From the NCBI GenBank assembly GCA_903842755.1, contig CAIMNF010000046.1, forward strand, positions 1-24,778: DNA of 24,778 nucleotides, read 5' to 3'. The position numbers and the translations under genes are program-made. Each line of letters starts with the position of its first letter. The stretch's first letter is position 1. The notes under the pieces were generated by a model. That model was not told the DNA's origin. It searched no databases and saw nothing but the letters and a program-made list of their open reading frames with translations. This document shows, piece after piece, positions 22,201 through 24,778 of the stretch. The DNA comes from Oligoflexia bacterium. Its GTDB lineage: Bacteria; Bdellovibrionota; UBA1018; CAIMNF01.

Positions 22201-24778
22201 CATGTCCGACACTTCGGAAACCAATGCAGTAGCCCTATTTAACATTGGAGATACCGCAATCAGCAATTTAGGAAGCGAATTTATTCCGGTCCTCAATGGC
22301 GGCCAAACGACGCTCTATACCCATCAACAGGGCTTAATCCATGATTCGATCCGGGGGAAGAGTCGTTGGGAACCGGCTATCAGTGGACTTAATGCGCCTA
22401 GTACGCTAGCCAGCGCCCAATATTGTAGCGGACAATATACGAACTCATGCGGAACACAAACCAACATCACTGCACTATCAGGTGCCACCTTTGTCTTAGG
22501 CCGAACCGCAATTTCTAAGCAATTTTTAGCAAGTTCATGGACAGACGGTACTACGTCCTATAGCACGCTCGCGTCCCAACTTGCGCATGATGTGAATTCA
22601 GACGGCTACTCGGATATTATCATCACCGACGCCGGCAATACTGGGCTTTCGGTGCCTTCAAACATTTGGACTTATTTTGGTAATTATGCGGCAGATTTTA
22701 GCTATTCGGATAATTTAACGACCACAAATGGCACTTCGCCGAGAAGTGTCGCTTCCGCAAGCTGTCAAGTAAATCGAAACTTGGTAAGCACACCGTTTCC
22801 TTCGGCTACTCCACAAGTCATGGCCGCAAAAGACAACCAATTACCCCCCTTTAGCACTTATTTAGTAAATTATTCCTACAGTAATAATTCCACTAACGCC
22901 CCCGCAACCACGGTGCTTGCGGAATACCCTTACGCACCCTACGATCTTACGACTAACGGAGAATTGTATAGCTATCCCTTCTTAGGAACAACCTATAATT
23001 CAGGATCGACCGCGTTTAACTATACGGCTCGGCCCACTCCTTCTCCCGCTGCAATAGCGTCATTACTGGCCGCTTGTCTGCCGCAAAAGTTGGCGGCGTC
23101 CGGGGTAAGCGCAATTAGCGTGGCCGACATCGATAGCGATGGGCAAGACGATGTTGTTGCAGGATTTAGCACAAACGCAAGTAATACAGGACTTGCAACC
23201 GTTTATTTTGCGGGGATCGGTGGAGTCGGGATTAGTTCGCAGAGTCAATTTTCTTACAACTTAACGAGCGGTGCAAATCAAACGTCGCCTTCGCAAGGGG
23301 GCGCGTCCGTTCTAGGATCAAAATGGAAGCTCCTGAATTATACAGGCACCAATTCGCTTACCGCCTATGAAGATAACGTCCGACAAGACGTACTCGTTGG
23401 TCAACCCGGTCAAAAAGTTTTTCCACAAACAAATACTACTTCGATTAACTGCACTGCCACTTCGGGTTCAAATGGAATCCCCGGGGGAGGAGTGATTGGC
23501 CATTATATGGCCTATAATTCCTCACAAGTAAATACGGTCTACGATGCAAACGTTAGCTGCTTTTACGATCTCAATAACAGTCCCTATAATTTATACATGC
23601 AAAATTCAAAAATTATTGGTGACATTAATGGCGATGGCTATTCAGACATTTGGGCGCCTTTAAAACAATTCGACAATAGTGGTAACACTTATTATAATGG
23701 CATTATTTTCTTTGGCTCGCCCTTTGGCGCCGTTACCACTAGTTTTTGCTACAACAAAATTCAACAAGGAGTACTGACCGACACCACCGGTGCAGTGATC
23801 CCTTATACTCCATCGGGCTTGCAAATCTGTGAAGCATCGATCACCCAAACGTATGCGAAAATCTCAGGCACGCAAATTACCATGCCGCAATTAGTAGTTA
23901 AGCCAAGTAACGTCGGCGCAAGTTGGGCACTAAATGCGTTTCCTGCGGGCGACGTAAATCACGATGGTAAAGACGATATTGTGATTTTAGAATATACGAC
24001 TGGCTCAACCACGACGATTGACTTATTTTTTGGATCGGGCTTTGGAATCATCAATTCAGCTTCGGTGAGTTCGGACACGGGAAGTTTTACACCCCAATCC
24101 CTCTCAATCCCTTTCCAAATTCCGTTTGTATCATATGATATATTACAACTTTCAGATGCCCCTTTGGTTTTACCTGGGCAAATTAACATTACCCAAACAA
24201 ATGCCTATCCGTTTCCGATTGTTCACGGTGACTTTAATGGGGATGGCTACCAGGACTTAGCATTTACGGTTAGGATCAACGAGCCTTTGCCCAGCAACAC
24301 CACTTCAGGTACTCCAAGTCCGGCTCCTTGGAACTGTCCCGCAGCGGCCACAACCGGCAACCTAGCCATTGAAGGCGATCCCTACTGCTACCAGTACGTA
24401 TCGCCTAATTTAACCCCGATACCACCCGGGAGTGCGAGTCGTAACACGGCCGCCGCTGTAATCGTTATTTATGGTGGTCAGTACGGTTTCCAAGTCCCTA
24501 CCGGCGGATTTACTACAACGAATGATACCTGCACGGATTGGTATCAAGATTGTGCTTCCAATTATAGTACCAGTGCAACGATTAAAAATGTTTATGGCAC
24601 GTTGAAATTTAACCAAGGCCAGTCCCCCAGTATCAATGCAGGAACAGCAACGACTGTTTGTCTCGGCAATGGCGCGACCCCTGGTCCTTGCAATGGGGCT
24701 ACCCTAATCATGAATCCACTCTTTTATAATTCAATTCAAGGATTCTATAACGTGGACAATGACATTGACTATAATAGC
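19241..24778 (+). CDS. giant FG-GAP repeat lipoprotein 2, at least 1846 aa (runs off right edge)
   Basis: The frame is open from ATG at 19241 to the window end. It starts MFFHKKYIKNTAFGLAFAG and has lipobox LAGC with the lipidated Cys at 26. A fibronectin III-like region follows (TTIMLDWTTVPSCNNYEIHR). Calcium-loop FG-GAP motifs: GDFDCDGKPDLAVG (419), a split copy at about 502-516 (GNINRDV, then CDDLIVGAPG), GDFNADGYGDIAVG (620), DVNSDGYSDIII (1117), DIDSDGQDDVVAG (1296), GDINGDGYSDIW (1460), GDVNHDGKDDIVI (1570) and GDFNGDGYQDLAF (1663), and possibly another beginning at the edge (VDNDIDYN). It is a tandem paralogue of lipoprotein 1: the first two clear motifs fall at matching positions (415/610 and 419/620). 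The 14-nt overlap implies coupled translation from the same promoter. All motifs were checked to lie in one frame. Confidence 0.85.
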   Translation, partial: MFFHKKYIKNTAFGLAFAGSLILAGCSQQITAGSLQVPFQGLTSAVADGPTTIMLDWTTVPSCNNYEIHRVTANNTDNAPLGTTSIPPYTVNNALHPGTVQDDSTYIFSVSCVTSSGTTGGDVTQTVTTWSQFSGNLTSAIDAQTGRTPTLILNWNYSQTAQTKFIIYAQPQIPSNNATTFHALANWWFNNVNASGYGTAPQPTNDAVEICSVTGTNTVRLGTNPGQCDTSQLTPGNFYNFKVVALYPDGTYSVDIQGNGVTAQLPGSFSAQPCTITSTGLGPDAIHSYLFLQCNASQIAAACNGGNFSVRAYQTISGSRVPISDTGTGGLLRLDPQISFGQGNDRVVQNMDIEYSCTTGATVQSTIVRYDGLPNGSSTNGVNPNPPTLKFSNSYLDVASSEAAGTAPGKFGSGPMVIGDFDCDGKPDLAVGLPNYSFSQAPYFSQQPHTGLVKVYYDYTNPIYNSSHQNVQYLSFRDFGEPTLTWTYAPSGVQFGYSLAAGNINRDVFDVSGKGIGPYNSCDDLIVGAPGNEEVYVFFGNPQRFQQPLDSSSIPHNISTCSGAFNNSICNVVKLVPDDFNVLKIDDSDIYSGNTNWGANNGASGYVTHAGFGNTVAYIGDFNADGYGDIAVGAPNAAWDGWVQQGYDETTQNLKITAQTLNSVGAIYVYFGGPQGITNVNIGATNYDLSSLSVPYIKAYPPIPQAGMHFGSAISSGGHIANHLPVPVTMDAYNHIILAEGSDFVVSAPNFSYNPTSVPQPLTAATPWTPTGSSVDPVVQQNGSLEPNLLSTVTGQPAGLAMITAPLNGAWYGAPWPAGSPMPTPSNSHLAASTGIAFAYLGRSSFTSYKLQFDATLCPDAQAIPFNVSNSSAGTDILLSTLLPTLNSALATFQNGSPCWTLARSALPAPTPTALENPRESFYNCGSRGNPYGTGTPGSQSHSNLNPPQSGSVLHNSCLAGRNNFSVIYPELNTADHAVTLFGSSVAMSDTSETNAVALFNIGDTAISNLGSEFIPVLNGGQTTLYTHQQGLIHDSIRGKSRWEPAISGLNAPSTLASAQYCSGQYTNSCGTQTNITALSGATFVLGRTAISKQFLASSWTDGTTSYSTLASQLAHDVNSDGYSDIIITDAGNTGLSVPSNIWTYFGNYAADFSYSDNLTTTNGTSPRSVASASCQVNRNLVSTPFPSATPQVMAAKDNQLPPFSTYLVNYSYSNNSTNAPATTVLAEYPYAPYDLTTNGELYSYPFLGTTYNSGSTAFNYTARPTPSPAAIASLLAACLPQKLAASGVSAISVADIDSDGQDDVVAGFSTNASNTGLATVYFAGIGGVGISSQSQFSYNLTSGANQTSPSQGGASVLGSKWKLLNYTGTNSLTAYEDNVRQDVLVGQPGQKVFPQTNTTSINCTATSGSNGIPGGGVIGHYMAYNSSQVNTVYDANVSCFYDLNNSPYNLYMQNSKIIGDINGDGYSDIWAPLKQFDNSGNTYYNGIIFFGSPFGAVTTSFCYNKIQQGVLTDTTGAVIPYTPSGLQICEASITQTYAKISGTQITMPQLVVKPSNVGASWALNAFPAGDVNHDGKDDIVILEYTTGSTTTIDLFFGSGFGIINSASVSSDTGSFTPQSLSIPFQIPFVSYDILQLSDAPLVLPGQINITQTNAYPFPIVHGDFNGDGYQDLAFTVRINEPLPSNTTSGTPSPAPWNCPAAATTGNLAIEGDPYCYQYVSPNLTPIPPGSASRNTAAAVIVIYGGQYGFQVPTGGFTTTNDTCTDWYQDCASNYSTSATIKNVYGTLKFNQGQSPSINAGTATTVCLGNGATPGPCNGATLIMNPLFYNSIQGFYNVDNDIDYNS

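Noticed and set aside
14531..24616. Many short minus-strand ORFs opposite the giant lipoproteins
   Set aside because: Shadow frames: the plus strand carries continuous FG-GAP motifs in a single frame throughout.
1..24778. CRISPR arrays, tRNA, rRNA or insertion sequences
   Set aside because: No regularly spaced repeats, T-loop-like GGTTCRANTCC sequence, rRNA stretch or transposase-like protein was seen.

Overview
The window looks like chromosome from a Bdellovibrio-like member of the Bdellovibrionota (formerly Deltaproteobacteria/Oligoflexia). The argument rests on three short tandem flagellins that open with MGLR and have no variable outer domain, very large FG-GAP lipoproteins, and a receiver protein with a long disordered linker. 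This placement is inference from gene style; no rRNA or tRNA is present to confirm it.

Layout. Positions 1-626 (minus) hold the 5' part of an RNase R-like gene running off the left edge, with a very basic N-terminal extension. It is divergent from pyrD (669-1703). A shared terminator follows, then a gene of only 18 codons encoding an AKKKTA-repeat peptide (1871-1927, minus). Positions 2190-5242 hold three consecutive flagellin genes. The first has a sigma-28-type promoter; the second and third are each preceded by a tiny upstream ORF that stops one base before the flagellin ATG. A structured gap (5243-5515) with a 63-nt hairpin leads to an RmlD-like reductase (5516-6379). This overlaps tail-to-tail with an unrecognised 200-aa protein (minus), behind which lies a doubtful 76-aa ORF. 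Next come a receiver/coiled-coil protein (7454-8500), nadC (minus), rph (plus), and a minus-strand operon reading outer-membrane protein, von Willebrand A protein, biotin ligase (13795 to 10199). From 13981 to the right edge, two giant paralogous lipoproteins lie in tandem with a 14-nt overlap. The second starts at 19241, is still open at 24778, and is the largest coding stretch with no end in the window.

How it fits together. Housekeeping genes (pyrD, nadC, rph, birA, RNase R) are packed tightly with convergent overlaps, interleaved with cell-surface and motility genes. The two giant lipoproteins share one promoter, whose -10 box lies in a perfect 10+10 inverted repeat, suggesting repression or activation at a dedicated operator. 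Several single genes (RNase R, the reductase, the 200-aa protein, rph) have a -10 box only 8-9 nt before the ATG and no Shine-Dalgarno, which suggests frequent leaderless mRNAs in this organism.

The most interesting items are the tandem FG-GAP lipoprotein pair and its operator, the mini-ORFs coupled to flagellins, the lysine-rich 18-aa peptide, the leaderless-promoter pattern, and the long hairpin at 5388-5450.
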